NCBI GenBank assembly: GCA_027307165.1 | Contig: DAHUXM010000021.1 | Location: forward strand, 186,001 to 250,000 | DNA: 64,000 nt | Origin: Gemmatimonadota bacterium | Lineage (GTDB): Bacteria; Gemmatimonadota; Gemmatimonadetes; Gemmatimonadales; Gemmatimonadaceae | Reading direction: 5' to 3' | Shown here: positions 45,595 to 55,074 of the stretch, one piece after another | How the letters are laid out: the number at the start of each line of letters is the position of its first letter | Position numbering within the stretch: position 1 is the first letter of the stretch | Position numbers and translations under genes: made by a program | Notes under the pieces: model-generated | What the model was told of the DNA's origin: nothing | The model's input: only the letters and a program-made list of their open reading frames with translations | The model's database searches: none

Positions 45595-46947
45595 ATGGAA
45601 AAGATGCCGAAGCCTCATCGCCGAAAATCCGAGCCGTCGCTGTTCGCGCCTCCGTCGTCCGCGCAACCGCTAGCGGCGCGCATGCGGCCACGGAGTCTCG
45701 ACGAGTTCGTCGGACAGGAGCATCTGCTCGCTGCCGGCAAGGCGCTGCGTACGGCGATCGAGCGTGGTACCATCGGCTCGATGATCTTCTGGGGCCCGCC
45801 CGGAACCGGCAAGACGACGCTCGGCCGGCTCATCGCCCAGTACACGGATTCCGAGTTCGTTCCGTTCTCCGCGGTGACCGAAGGTGTGCCGCGAGTGCGC
45901 GAAATCGTTGCAGAGGCCGAGGAGCGTCTGGAGCGGGGACGCGCGACCATTCTGTTCGTGGACGAGATTCATCGTTTCAATCGCGCACAGCAGGATGCGT
46001 TTCTGCCGCACGTGGAGCAGGGTACCATCACGTTGATAGGCGCGACGACCGAGAATCCGTCGTTCGAGGTGAACGGCGCGTTGCTGTCACGAATGCGCGT
46101 CTTCGTCCTGGAGTCGCTCACCGAAGGCGATCTCGTTGCGGTCATCGATCGCGCGCTTCACGACGCGGAGCGCGGACTCGGTGCGCGAAACATTTTGATT
46201 GCGGACGACGCGCGCTCGGTGTTAGCGCGTGAGAGTGACGGCGACGCGCGTCGTGCACTGACGGCACTGGAGGCGTCCGCCACTGACGTGGGTGACGGAG
46301 GCGTGATCACCGTCGACACCGTGCGCGACGCGCTGCAGAAACGGTTCGCGCTGCACGACAAGAGCGGCGAGGCGCACTTCAATCTGTTGTCCGCGCTGCA
46401 CAAGAGTCTTCGCGGAAGCGATCCCAACGCAGCGCTGTACTGGGCTGCACGAATGATCGAAGGCGGCGAGGATCCGATGACTATCTTCCGCCGGTCGATC
46501 GCGATGGCTGCCGAGGATATCGGCGTCGCCGACCCGCAGGCTCTGCAACTCGCAGTTGCCGCGCGAAACGCCTATCACGTGCTGGGACCGCCGGAAGGTT
46601 ACCTGCCGCTGGCTGAGATGCTGGTCTACCTGGCGACAGCCCCCAAATCGAATTCGGCATACCGGGCCCTCCGCGCGGCAATGGATGCCGCACGCGAAAC
46701 GCCGGGCGAGGGTCCGCCGATGAACATTCGTAATGCGCCTACCAAACTCATGAAGGAGCTCGGTTATCATGCGGGCTACAAGTACGCGCACGACAGCGAG
46801 GATGCGTACATCCCGCAGGAATATCTTCCCGAGAAATTGCGCGGATCAGTGTTCTATCAACCCGGCCCGTTTGGATTCGAGCGCGACATCGCGAAACGTC
46901 TTGCCTGGTGGGACGAGTTGAAGAAGAAGGCTCAGGACGGCGAGTAG
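45595..46947 (+). CDS. rarA: RarA/MgsA, replication-associated AAA+ recombination protein
   Basis: A 450-residue AAA+ clamp-loader-like ATPase. Walker A GPPGTGKTT has Lys73, Walker B ILFVDEIHRFN is followed by sensor GATTENPSFEV, and the C-terminal MgsA region contains GSDPNAALYWAARM. It acts at stalled forks with SSB. The ATG at 45595 lies two bases after the ZIP stop. The 3' end overlaps the convergent wecB gene by 16 bases. Confidence 0.94.
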   Translation: MEKMPKPHRRKSEPSLFAPPSSAQPLAARMRPRSLDEFVGQEHLLAAGKALRTAIERGTIGSMIFWGPPGTGKTTLGRLIAQYTDSEFVPFSAVTEGVPRVREIVAEAEERLERGRATILFVDEIHRFNRAQQDAFLPHVEQGTITLIGATTENPSFEVNGALLSRMRVFVLESLTEGDLVAVIDRALHDAERGLGARNILIADDARSVLARESDGDARRALTALEASATDVGDGGVITVDTVRDALQKRFALHDKSGEAHFNLLSALHKSLRGSDPNAALYWAARMIEGGEDPMTIFRRSIAMAAEDIGVADPQALQLAVAARNAYHVLGPPEGYLPLAEMLVYLATAPKSNSAYRALRAAMDAARETPGEGPPMNIRNAPTKLMKELGYHAGYKYAHDSEDAYIPQEYLPEKLRGSVFYQPGPFGFERDIAKRLAWWDELKKKAQDGE

Positions 46948-48056
46948 TGCTTGGTGGGGCGTTTTTCTTCCAGCGCCTTGACGATCCGCTCCGCCGCGTG
47001 GCCGTCCCAACCTGCGGGGCGCGGTGGTGTCGCCTGTGCAACCGCTGCAACAGAGTCGGCGTATGCACCCAGAATCCCGCGCGGGGTTAGCGGCCACGGT
47101 GCCATGTGGTTGGTACCGTGCGTGATCGTGACGGGCCGCTCAGTCTGTTCCCGCAATGTCACGCAGGGAACACCGAGCGCGGTCGTTTCTTCCTGGATGC
47201 CGCCTGAATCGGTGAGCACGCACTGAGCTCCATCGGTCAGGGCAAGCATCTGAGTGTATCCGAGCGGCTCCAGAACTGTGAGCGGAGTCAGCTTGGCACC
47301 GAGATGGAAGCGCTCGATGTTCTTGACCGTGCGCGGATGCAGCGGCAGAACTACGGGAAGCGATTCCGCAACGAGCGCAAGACCTTCGAGCACGGCCGCG
47401 AGCGCTGCGGCATCATCGACGTTCGACGGACGATGCAGCGTCGCGGCGACATAATGCCGGCGGCGAAGTCCGAGCCGCTCCAGCGTATTCGTTGCACGAG
47501 CAACAGGAAGCTGCAACATCAGGGTGTCGATCATCACGTTGCCGACGAAACGGATGTTAGCCTCGGAAATCCCTTCGGCAATCAGATTCGCCGCTGCATC
47601 TTCCGATGGCGTGAGCAGCAAGTCAGCAAGCCTGTCGGTGACCACGCGATTGATTTCTTCCGGCATGCGCCAGTCGCGGCTGCGCAACCCGGCCTCCACG
47701 TGCGCGATGTGCGCATGGGTCTCGGTGCGGACCTTGGATGCGACGAGCGTGGCCGCCATTGTGGAGTTCACGTCACCCACCACGACCACCCACTGCGGGT
47801 GTACCTTCATCAGAACCGGCTCGAACGCCTCCATGATCCGGGCGGTCTGCACAGCATGGCTTGCCGTCCCGACGCCGAGATGGAAGTCGGGCGCCTTTAT
47901 CCCAAGCTCCGTGAAGAAGGTGTCGGACATCGCGGCGTCGTAGTGCTGGCCCGTGTGGACCAGAATCGACTCGTGGCCAGCCACTTCGAGTGCGCGCAGA
48001 ATTGGGGCAACCTTCATGAAGTTGGGGCGGGCGCCCGCAACCACGAGAACTTTCAT
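46932..48056 (-). CDS. wecB: Non-hydrolysing UDP-GlcNAc 2-epimerase
   Basis: A 374-residue enzyme starting MKVLVVAGARPNFMKVAPIL. It has the motifs HTGQHYD, GDVNSTMA, HVEAGLRS (active-site region), TLHRPSNVD and TDSGGIQEET. It interconverts UDP-GlcNAc and UDP-ManNAc for surface polysaccharide. An in-frame ATG at 48071 would add five residues; it has TAGCTT eleven bases upstream and could serve a leaderless transcript, while neither start has a clear Shine-Dalgarno. It is a lone polysaccharide gene here. Confidence 0.92.
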   Translation of the reverse strand: MKVLVVAGARPNFMKVAPILRALEVAGHESILVHTGQHYDAAMSDTFFTELGIKAPDFHLGVGTASHAVQTARIMEAFEPVLMKVHPQWVVVVGDVNSTMAATLVASKVRTETHAHIAHVEAGLRSRDWRMPEEINRVVTDRLADLLLTPSEDAAANLIAEGISEANIRFVGNVMIDTLMLQLPVARATNTLERLGLRRRHYVAATLHRPSNVDDAAALAAVLEGLALVAESLPVVLPLHPRTVKNIERFHLGAKLTPLTVLEPLGYTQMLALTDGAQCVLTDSGGIQEETTALGVPCVTLREQTERPVTITHGTNHMAPWPLTPRGILGAYADSVAAVAQATPPRPAGWDGHAAERIVKALEEKRPTKHYSPS

Positions 48057-48146
48057 GTGATCAGTTGGCATTATGAGGGGTAAAGCTAGACATCGATGAG
48101 GCATTGTCCAACCGGCGGCACTTTCCGTGCAGGAGATAATCGGACC

Positions 48147-48611
48147 ATGAAGAAAACATTTGTGATATCGGCTATAGCGGCGCTTGCCGGATGCGCCTCG
48201 CTTGGAGTGGGTGGGTTCAAGCAACCCATCGTCAACTTCAACGACCTTCAGGTAGAAGGTGTCGGCACCAAGGGGGGAACGGTTGACGTGGTGCTGAGCG
48301 TCTACAACCCCAACGGCTACCGGCTGGACGCAACTCGGCTCACCTACAAGCTGCTTGTCGATACGAGTGCCGTGGGCGACGGGGTTTACAACACCAAGTT
48401 CACGGTTCAGAGCGGTGATTCCGCGCTCGTTCGGCTCCCCGTCCACCTCAGCTACGCCGGCCTGGCTGCGGCGGCGAAGCAGTTGCAGGAGAACGGATCT
48501 GTCAACTATCGAGTGATCGGCGACGTGACTGTCGCGACGCCAGTCGGTAACTTCACGAAGCCCTACGACCAGACGGGCCGTTTCTCAACCTTGTCGGGGA
48601 TCAAGCACTAG
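48147..48611 (+). CDS. LEA14/type 2 (water-stress/hypersensitive) lipoprotein
   Basis: A 154-residue lipoprotein: signal with lipobox LAGC (Cys at about residue 15), then one LEA_2/WHy-like beta domain (NDLQVEGVGTKGGTVDVVLSV, cut here, and YNPNGYRL). Such domains occur in desiccation and stress proteins, but a bacterial role is not established. AGGAGA lies ten bases upstream of the ATG at 48147. It is divergent from wecB and followed by hflX after three bases. Confidence 0.8.
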   Translation: MKKTFVISAIAALAGCASLGVGGFKQPIVNFNDLQVEGVGTKGGTVDVVLSVYNPNGYRLDATRLTYKLLVDTSAVGDGVYNTKFTVQSGDSALVRLPVHLSYAGLAAAAKQLQENGSVNYRVIGDVTVATPVGNFTKPYDQTGRFSTLSGIKH

Positions 48612-48614
48612 AGA

Positions 48615-49904
48615 TTGCCAAAAGAACTGATTGATCTGATCGCCCCGGTCGAGCGTGCGCTCCTGATAGGAGCGCCGCGCAAGGGGCGTAGCGCCAAGCA
48701 CCGGACTGCCGAGCACCTCGAGGAACTGGCGCGGCTCGCCGATACCGCAGGCGCCGAAGTCGTTGGCGAAGTCGTGCAGCAGATCGAGCGCCCCAATCCC
48801 GCGACATACCTGGGCAAGGGAAAGGTCGAGGAATTGACGCAGACGATAGCGGACAAGGATGCGACGCTGCTCCTGTTCGACGACGAGCTGAGCCCCTCGC
48901 AGGGAAAGAACATCGAGGACATCACGGGCAAGCGCGTGATGGACCGCGCCGAGCTGATCCTGGACATTTTCGCGACGCGCGCGCGCAGCGCCGAGGCAAA
49001 GATGCAGGTGGAGCTGGCGCAGCTGCAGTACATGTTACCGCGGCTCACGCGCATGTGGGCCCACCTCGAGAAATTCCGAGGCGGCATCGGTGTTCGTGGT
49101 CCTGGTGAAACGCAGCTGGAGACAGACCGTCGGCTCATCAACCATCGCATCAAGATCCTTACCCAGCGTTTGACGGAAGTTCAGAAGTCGCGTGAGGTGC
49201 AGCGTGGCTCGCGTCGGGGTGAATTCCAGGCGAGTCTCGTTGGCTATACCAACGCCGGCAAGTCGTCGATCCTGCGCGCGCTCGCGAGCGACAGCAGCAT
49301 CTTTGTCGAGAACCGTTTGTTCGCGACGCTCGATCCGCTGACTCGTGAGGTCGAGCTTGCGGACGGCGAGAGGATATTGCTTACCGACACAGTCGGATTC
49401 GTGCGCAAGCTGCCGCACCAACTGGTCGCGAGCTTCCGTGCGACGCTCGAAGAAGTACTCGAGGCGGACGTGCTGCTGCACGTGATCGACATTTCCGATC
49501 CGTTGTGGGAGGAGCATCGCGCAGTGGTCGTCGAGGTCCTGTCCGAGCTCGGCGCGAATCACAAGCCCGTGATCAACGTCTTCAACAAGTCCGACCTGCT
49601 TCCACCAGACGTTCTCGAGGCCCTGCGCGAGCGTATCGCCAACCTCATTCCAGACGCGGTATTCGCGAGTGCAGAAACCGATGGCGGTCTCGATGCGCTC
49701 AAGCGTGCGCTGCTGCGACGCCTCCGCGCTATGCGGCGAGTCGTCGAGCTGCGAGTGCCGTTATCCGACGGCCGTCTGCTCGCCGAGCTGCACCGCAATG
49801 GCGACGTGCTGGCGCAGCGAACCGACGGCGACGAGATGATCGTGTCCGTCCGCCTCACCCCGGAAGCACTGGGACGACTGGGCGCACGCGCGGTCGCGGT
49901 GTAG
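48615..49904 (+). CDS. hflX: HflX, ribosome-associated GTPase
   Basis: A 429-residue protein. The N-terminal HflX domain contains PNPATYLGKGKVEEL and RGPGETQLETDRRLI. A G domain follows with G1 GYTNAGKSS (Lys about 216), DTVGFVRKLP, and NKSD. It splits stalled 70S ribosomes in other bacteria. The TTG start, three bases after the upstream stop, has no strong Shine-Dalgarno and may rely on coupling. Confidence 0.94.
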   Translation: MPKELIDLIAPVERALLIGAPRKGRSAKHRTAEHLEELARLADTAGAEVVGEVVQQIERPNPATYLGKGKVEELTQTIADKDATLLLFDDELSPSQGKNIEDITGKRVMDRAELILDIFATRARSAEAKMQVELAQLQYMLPRLTRMWAHLEKFRGGIGVRGPGETQLETDRRLINHRIKILTQRLTEVQKSREVQRGSRRGEFQASLVGYTNAGKSSILRALASDSSIFVENRLFATLDPLTREVELADGERILLTDTVGFVRKLPHQLVASFRATLEEVLEADVLLHVIDISDPLWEEHRAVVVEVLSELGANHKPVINVFNKSDLLPPDVLEALRERIANLIPDAVFASAETDGGLDALKRALLRRLRAMRRVVELRVPLSDGRLLAELHRNGDVLAQRTDGDEMIVSVRLTPEALGRLGARAVAV

Positions 49905-49953
49905 CGGAGCACATACGAGCCACGCTTGCCGGATTCACGCGGCGATCTGCGTT

Positions 49954-52308
49954 GTGTTCGGCGCATGTGCAGGCGTGTCGGTGGCGTCTGCGCAGACGAT
50001 ACGCGGGACTGCGCGCGTCGCGGACACCAAGCAGGGCTCGGCGCAAACCACGATTGCTCTGGTCGATTCGCTCGGCGACATAGTTGCCGGCATCACCACG
50101 GGCGACTCCGGAATCTACATGTTGCGTGCGCCCCACGCGGGAACATATCGCGTGCGCGCACGACGAATTGGGTTCACACCAGATTCGTCGCGGGCAATCG
50201 TTGTAGCGAGCGACGCGACTGTTACGTTTGACCCGGTGATGGCACGCCTCACGACGCAGCTTGCGGCAGTCCGGGTGCAGGAGTCGCGCAGATGCGTTCT
50301 CGCCCCCCAGGCTGGCGCGGAGGCGCTCAGACTCTGGCAGGAAGCACAGAACGCACTCTCTGGCGCGGCGGTGAACATGGTTAGTGGCCGCAGCTCGTTC
50401 CTGCTCAACCGGTTTCAGCGTGAGTTGGACAGCCAGGGGAAGCGCGTGATCAGATCGACTCGCTGGCAACTAGCCACCCGCGGCTCAGAAACGTATGCAA
50501 GCATTTCCGCCGATTCTCTCGCGACGCAAGGGTTTGTGAAAATGATCGGAAGCGACGCCATCTATTACGCTCCCGATGCGCGTACGCTGCTGTCCGATGC
50601 TTTCGCGCGGACCCACTGCTTGCGCCCCGTTGCCGGAGCGACCGGATCGGACTCGGTTGGGCTCGCGTTCGAGCCGGTCGGCTCGGATCACCACACAGAG
50701 GTGGCGGGGACGTTATGGCTTGCCCGTTCGACTGGCAAGTTGATGTACCTGGAGTTCCGGTATGTCGATGCCACGGCTGGCGGTGCTACTGATCAAAAGG
50801 CTCCGCATGCCACAGGTCGTGTCGACTACCGAGAGCTTCCAGGCGGCGCGTGGATCATCAGCAGCTGGGTTATACGAGCGCCGTTGATGCGCGTTACTGC
50901 GGCCCGGAACGTCACGACTGCATTTGGCGCGGTCAGAACTGAGTCAGTGTCCTCCGTGACTGGATGGTGGGAGTTTGGCGGTGATGTCGCCGATGTCACA
51001 ACATCGCACTCCGACACCCCTCTTGGAACGCGCGCCGTGAACTCGGGGTCGCTTCGCGGCACCCTTGCCGACAGTGTCGCACATGCAGGCGTATCGCATG
51101 TGTGGGCGAGCGTTGAGACGGCCGATTCGCAAAAGGTCGTTGCACGGTCAATGACGGACGCTGCAGGGCGTTTTACGTTCGCCACCCTGCCAGCCGGTGC
51201 TTACGTTCTCGGCTTCGCGGCAGCGCGTCTCGACACTATCGGTGTGATCATCCCATCCGTGCCATTCGCGATAGTCCCTGGCAAGGACCTGACGATAACC
51301 ACAATCGTGCCCGAATCCGACGTCGTGCGCGCGTGTCCGGCGCAGCGGCCAGGTGAGCGTGTCCTGCACGGCGAGCTACGCGATAGCGCGAGTGGAGCAC
51401 CGTTGCCGTCGGTACCGGTTCGCGCGACATGGCTCACGCGAGCGTCAACACGAACCGGTACGCTCATGTGGCAATCGTCGGGAGCGGCCGTCGTCACCGA
51501 TACGCTGGGGCGGTACATCGTCTGCGGGTTGCCTCCAGGGGGCCTGGTGACGACAACAATAACAGAAGGGGGAGGGCGCCCGACGACGATCGTAATACCG
51601 GCGAACACTGACGCGGTGCTTCTCCGAAACGTGACGCTCGCCGTCGCTGGAACTGATTTCGGATTAGTCTCCGGAGTTGCACGCGCCTCGGACGGCTCGG
51701 GGATAATGGGCGCCGAAGTCTCGTCGTTGGACGATCCCACGACGCGCACTTTCACAGATTCCGTGGGCGCCTTCAAACTGTTCCACGTGCCTTCCGGATT
51801 TCACATACTGAGACTTCGCCGACTCGGGTTCGCGCCGTTCGTGGTGCAGGTGCGAGTTTCACGACGTGGCGTTACCACTGTCAATGCGGTGATGAGGTCT
51901 ACGGCGTCCGTCCTGAACACGGTAAACGTAAAGGCGCCGAGTGGGGAAGTCCTCAGTCTGCCCAGGGAAGTGGCGCGCCGCGTGAGCGGTGGACAGGGCT
52001 ACTACATCCTGTCGGGTGACGCAAGACTGCGCGACTCACACAATACGAGCGATGTCTTTCGGCGCCTGCAGGGCGTGACGATAAAGGGTGGCATCGCCGT
52101 CAGCACGCGAGGCATAAACTCTCTGCTCGCCGACCCGTGCCCTCTCGGAATGCCGCTGTATGTAAACGGCGCACCCATGGGCAACAACTTCCTTGACGTC
52201 GTCGCACCGTCCGAGATCGCTGCGATCGAGGTTTATCCGACCGCGGCTTCCATGCCGCCGTCGATGCCGGCATCTGGGTGCGGCGCGATCATGATATGGA
52301 CAAAGTGA
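49954..52308 (+). CDS. Exported carboxypeptidase-regulatory-domain protein with C-terminal TonB plug
   Basis: A 784-residue protein read from GTG 49954. Three Ig-like carboxypeptidase regulatory domains are visible (SLGDIVAGITTGDSGIYMLR; DAAGRFTFATLPAGAYVLGF; SVGAFKLFHVPSGFHILRL). A plug-like domain at about 640-784 (VFRRLQGVTIKGGIAVSTRG, PLYVNGAPMGNNFLDVV, IAAIEVYPTAASMP) ends the chain; no beta-barrel follows. The hydrophobic ACAGVSVASAQ looks like the end of a signal peptide, but no conventional upstream start supplies its positive n-region; a rare ATT at 49933 is possible. Function unknown. Confidence 0.75.
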   Translation: MFGACAGVSVASAQTIRGTARVADTKQGSAQTTIALVDSLGDIVAGITTGDSGIYMLRAPHAGTYRVRARRIGFTPDSSRAIVVASDATVTFDPVMARLTTQLAAVRVQESRRCVLAPQAGAEALRLWQEAQNALSGAAVNMVSGRSSFLLNRFQRELDSQGKRVIRSTRWQLATRGSETYASISADSLATQGFVKMIGSDAIYYAPDARTLLSDAFARTHCLRPVAGATGSDSVGLAFEPVGSDHHTEVAGTLWLARSTGKLMYLEFRYVDATAGGATDQKAPHATGRVDYRELPGGAWIISSWVIRAPLMRVTAARNVTTAFGAVRTESVSSVTGWWEFGGDVADVTTSHSDTPLGTRAVNSGSLRGTLADSVAHAGVSHVWASVETADSQKVVARSMTDAAGRFTFATLPAGAYVLGFAAARLDTIGVIIPSVPFAIVPGKDLTITTIVPESDVVRACPAQRPGERVLHGELRDSASGAPLPSVPVRATWLTRASTRTGTLMWQSSGAAVVTDTLGRYIVCGLPPGGLVTTTITEGGGRPTTIVIPANTDAVLLRNVTLAVAGTDFGLVSGVARASDGSGIMGAEVSSLDDPTTRTFTDSVGAFKLFHVPSGFHILRLRRLGFAPFVVQVRVSRRGVTTVNAVMRSTASVLNTVNVKAPSGEVLSLPREVARRVSGGQGYYILSGDARLRDSHNTSDVFRRLQGVTIKGGIAVSTRGINSLLADPCPLGMPLYVNGAPMGNNFLDVVAPSEIAAIEVYPTAASMPPSMPASGCGAIMIWTK

Positions 52309-52358
52309 GTAGTTGAAGCTCCCCGACGCGCCGGCGCCGATCGCCTAGTACCGCGCCA

Positions 52359-52393
52359 CATTGATGGAGAGGAGCATTTCGTCCCCATCAATG
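52359..52393 (+). terminator. CATTGATGG/CCATCAATG hairpin after the plug-protein gene
   Basis: Nine perfect base pairs (52359-52367 with 52385-52393) close a 17-nt loop, 50 bases after the stop codon. There is no T-run. It may be a terminator or 3'-end structure. The remaining bases to 52554 show no gene or clear motif. Confidence 0.4.
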
Positions 52394-52554
52394 CATTGTG
52401 TAAGATGCGCTCGAACGTGTTGCGACGCGCGGTCTGTTGACAATCCGATGCGCGCCGTCTTTCGCTACTGTGGCACCATCTGAATTATTTCGCTCTTGCG
52501 CGCGTTGAGAACGGTCAGATCCTGTGCGGAAAACAACCTGCCGATCTGGTCGGT

Positions 52555-53179
52555 CTAGTTCGCCTTGGCGTAAGGTGCGTACATCATCACTTTTTGTCGC
52601 ACAGTCATGTAATCGACCTTGCTCAGCCCGCTCGCTGCTTCACCGGCTGCGAGCGCTCCAGCCATGTCGCCCGTGTTCGTCTTGAGTCTGGCTTGCTCTG
52701 CAGCGAATCGCTGCGCGAACTGACCGAATTCCGCGTCGGTCATGAGAGCCACTCCGCCACGCGTGGGAGCCGCGCGTGTTGCCGTACGCGTGGCAGTGGA
52801 TGCCACTTTGGGAGCCGGCAGTGGGTGTGGAAGTTGGAGTGGGCGTCGCGGCCGCGCTTCCGTCGCTGGCGGCTGTTCCCGCAGCTCCGCCCATCATCCC
52901 GCTATGTCCCGCCGCGCTGCCCGATCCGCCGGATCCACCGGACGAGGCCGGCGGTGCCGCCGGCCCTCTGGTGCCCGTCATGACGTCCGCGGCTGCGGAT
53001 TTCGTAGCCGTAACGACGGTGCGCGTGGTGTCGACGACCGCCTTCGCCGAATCCACGTTGCTCCTGAGTGCCTTGGCTTTTTTGATCAGTGAGCCGAACT
53101 GAGCCTGCGTAGTAGCCGGCAACGCCAGGCCCAGTACGACGACTGCTAAGGAGCGATTTCGTCGTATCGACGTGATCAC
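52555..53179 (-). pseudogene. Exported protein gene with an internal +1 frameshift
   Basis: On the minus strand the first frame, from GTG 53179, gives a signal peptide (SLAVVVLGLALPATTQAQ), a helical segment (FGSLIKKAKALRS) and a Gly/Ala/Thr-rich low-complexity stretch. It continues meaningfully only in another frame from about 52810 onward, ending ASGLSKVDYMTVRQKVMMY with stop TAG at 52555-52557. Deleting one base in the A-run (plus-strand T-run 52807-52809) restores a single frame of about 207 residues. It is either a recent pseudogene, programmed slippage or a sequencing error. The GTG start has GGAGA nearly adjacent, so the exact start is uncertain. No family recognised. Confidence 0.55.
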
Positions 53180-53369
53180 TCTCCGAATCGCACGTTGTCC
53201 GAGGGCGAAAGACCCGGAGGCCCAACTCGCGAAATCTCCGTCGCGGAACTGCGCTGTCGAGTGAGCGGTGAGAATCATTCCGCTTCGACCTGCCAGGCGA
53301 AACGCCATTGCACTCCATCGCGTATGATACGCGTCGGGCTGAACCCCGCTTTCCCTCACTGGCACAGGC

Positions 53370-54953
53370 ATGACACTGGGACGTTACTCTCTCGCGCTCG
53401 CGACGGCGATGTCGCTCGGCGCTTCTCATCTTTGCGCGCAGCAGGCGCCGGCCACGCCGGCCACGCCGGCGGAGTCGGCCTGGTGGCACGACATAACCGT
53501 CATCGCCGATGACAGCATGCACGGCCGACGTACCGGCACCGCCGATTACGTCAAGGCGGCGCATTATGTCGCGGATCAGTTTGCGTCGATCGGCCTCCAG
53601 CCCGGCGGCACCGACGGGTTCTTTCAGACGGTGCATCTCGCGGAAGCCCGCATCGTGCCGGAAGGGTCGAGTATCGTGCTGCAAACCGGGACGAGCGCCG
53701 ATACGCTACCACTGACCGTGCAACTCAAGCCATCGACCGTGTCGGAAGCTGCCGGGCCGATGGTCTTCGTTGGCTATGGACTGAATCTGCCTAGCGCGCA
53801 CGACGATCTCGCCGGCGTCGATCTGCACGGCAAGGTCGCGGTATATCTCAACAGGATGCCTCAGGGGCTGGGCGCAACGATGTTCGCGCACGGCCGCGCC
53901 TCGCGTTGGAGAGAGCTGCAGCGGCTCGGCGCGGTCGCTGGAATCGCAATCGCGGATGTGCCGCCGGCCGGCCGTGCTCGCCCCGCGCGTCCCGCTGGCC
54001 GTCCCGTGACCGGCCTCGCCGAAGACCCGGCGGAACATGGTGTTCTGGTGAACGTAGCGGCGGATAACGCCGAGCGAATATTCGCCGGATCAGGTCACAC
54101 GTACGCCGAGCTGGTAGCGCTGGCCGACGCTAACAGGCCGCTCCCGACGATCCAGCTTCGACCGAGCTTCCACGCCAGACTGCAAATCGAGCGGACTCCC
54201 CTCGATGCGCCCAACGTCGTCGGAATACTGCGAGGTAGCGATCCCAGCCTGCGCGACCAGTATCTGGTGGTCAGCGCGCACCTGGATCACCTCGGAATCG
54301 GCCGGCCCGTGAATGGCGACAGCATCTACAACGGCGCGATCGACAACGCCTCGGGAATCGCGACTCTGCTCGAGACCGCGCGAGAATTCCACGACAGGAA
54401 GATGCGCGGGCGCCGCTCGGTCATCTTCCTCGCCGTAACCGGCGAGGAAGAAGGCGAGCTCGGCTCTGCCTATTTCGCTCTGCATCCGACAGTGCTGCAG
54501 AACCAGCTCGTCGCAGATCTGAATACCGACATGTACTTCCCGATCATTCCGTTCACCGGACTGTTCTCCTACGGATGGGATGAATCCGACCTCGGCAAGG
54601 ACATCATGCCGGTATTGAAGGCACACGGCATTGCCAACATGGAAGATCCCGAGCCTGAACAGGTTCGATTCATTAGAAGCGACCAGTACAGTTTCATCCA
54701 GCGCGGGATTCCAGCGCTGGCATTCAAGGTGGGCTACACCAAGGGCTCGCCCGAGATGAAAGTCGTGACGGATTGGGTGGCCAATCGCTATCACAAGCCC
54801 TCCGACGATCTCGCGCAGCCAATTGATTTCAAAACGGCTGTGTCGTTCGACTCGCTTTACTTCGACATCGTGCGCGCGATAGCGGATCGCGAGACGCGGC
54901 CGGCGTGGTACAAACAGAGCGTGTTCGCCTCGATTCCACGGGCAGGGCCGTAG
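53370..54953 (+). CDS. Secreted M28-family zinc metallopeptidase
   Basis: A 527-residue protein with a signal peptide ending SHLCAQ. A PA-type insert (about 120-200) precedes the peptidase domain from about 285. Candidate zinc ligands and catalytic residues appear in the order SAHLDHLG (His), YNGAIDNASG (Asp), EEEGELGS (Glu pair), NTDMYF (Asp) and RYHKPSDD (His). M28 enzymes release N-terminal amino acids or dipeptides. No strong Shine-Dalgarno. Divergent from the frameshifted gene across 190 bases. Confidence 0.9.
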   Translation: MTLGRYSLALATAMSLGASHLCAQQAPATPATPAESAWWHDITVIADDSMHGRRTGTADYVKAAHYVADQFASIGLQPGGTDGFFQTVHLAEARIVPEGSSIVLQTGTSADTLPLTVQLKPSTVSEAAGPMVFVGYGLNLPSAHDDLAGVDLHGKVAVYLNRMPQGLGATMFAHGRASRWRELQRLGAVAGIAIADVPPAGRARPARPAGRPVTGLAEDPAEHGVLVNVAADNAERIFAGSGHTYAELVALADANRPLPTIQLRPSFHARLQIERTPLDAPNVVGILRGSDPSLRDQYLVVSAHLDHLGIGRPVNGDSIYNGAIDNASGIATLLETAREFHDRKMRGRRSVIFLAVTGEEEGELGSAYFALHPTVLQNQLVADLNTDMYFPIIPFTGLFSYGWDESDLGKDIMPVLKAHGIANMEDPEPEQVRFIRSDQYSFIQRGIPALAFKVGYTKGSPEMKVVTDWVANRYHKPSDDLAQPIDFKTAVSFDSLYFDIVRAIADRETRPAWYKQSVFASIPRAGP

Positions 54954-55074
54954 GCCGCGGGGACGCCGGAACGATTAGTACGCGTTCCATTTCAAATCGC
55001 AGCCGATCACACCGGCACCGACAACAGCCACACAGGAACAGTTACCACGATATGACTCTGCTCGTCGAATATCG

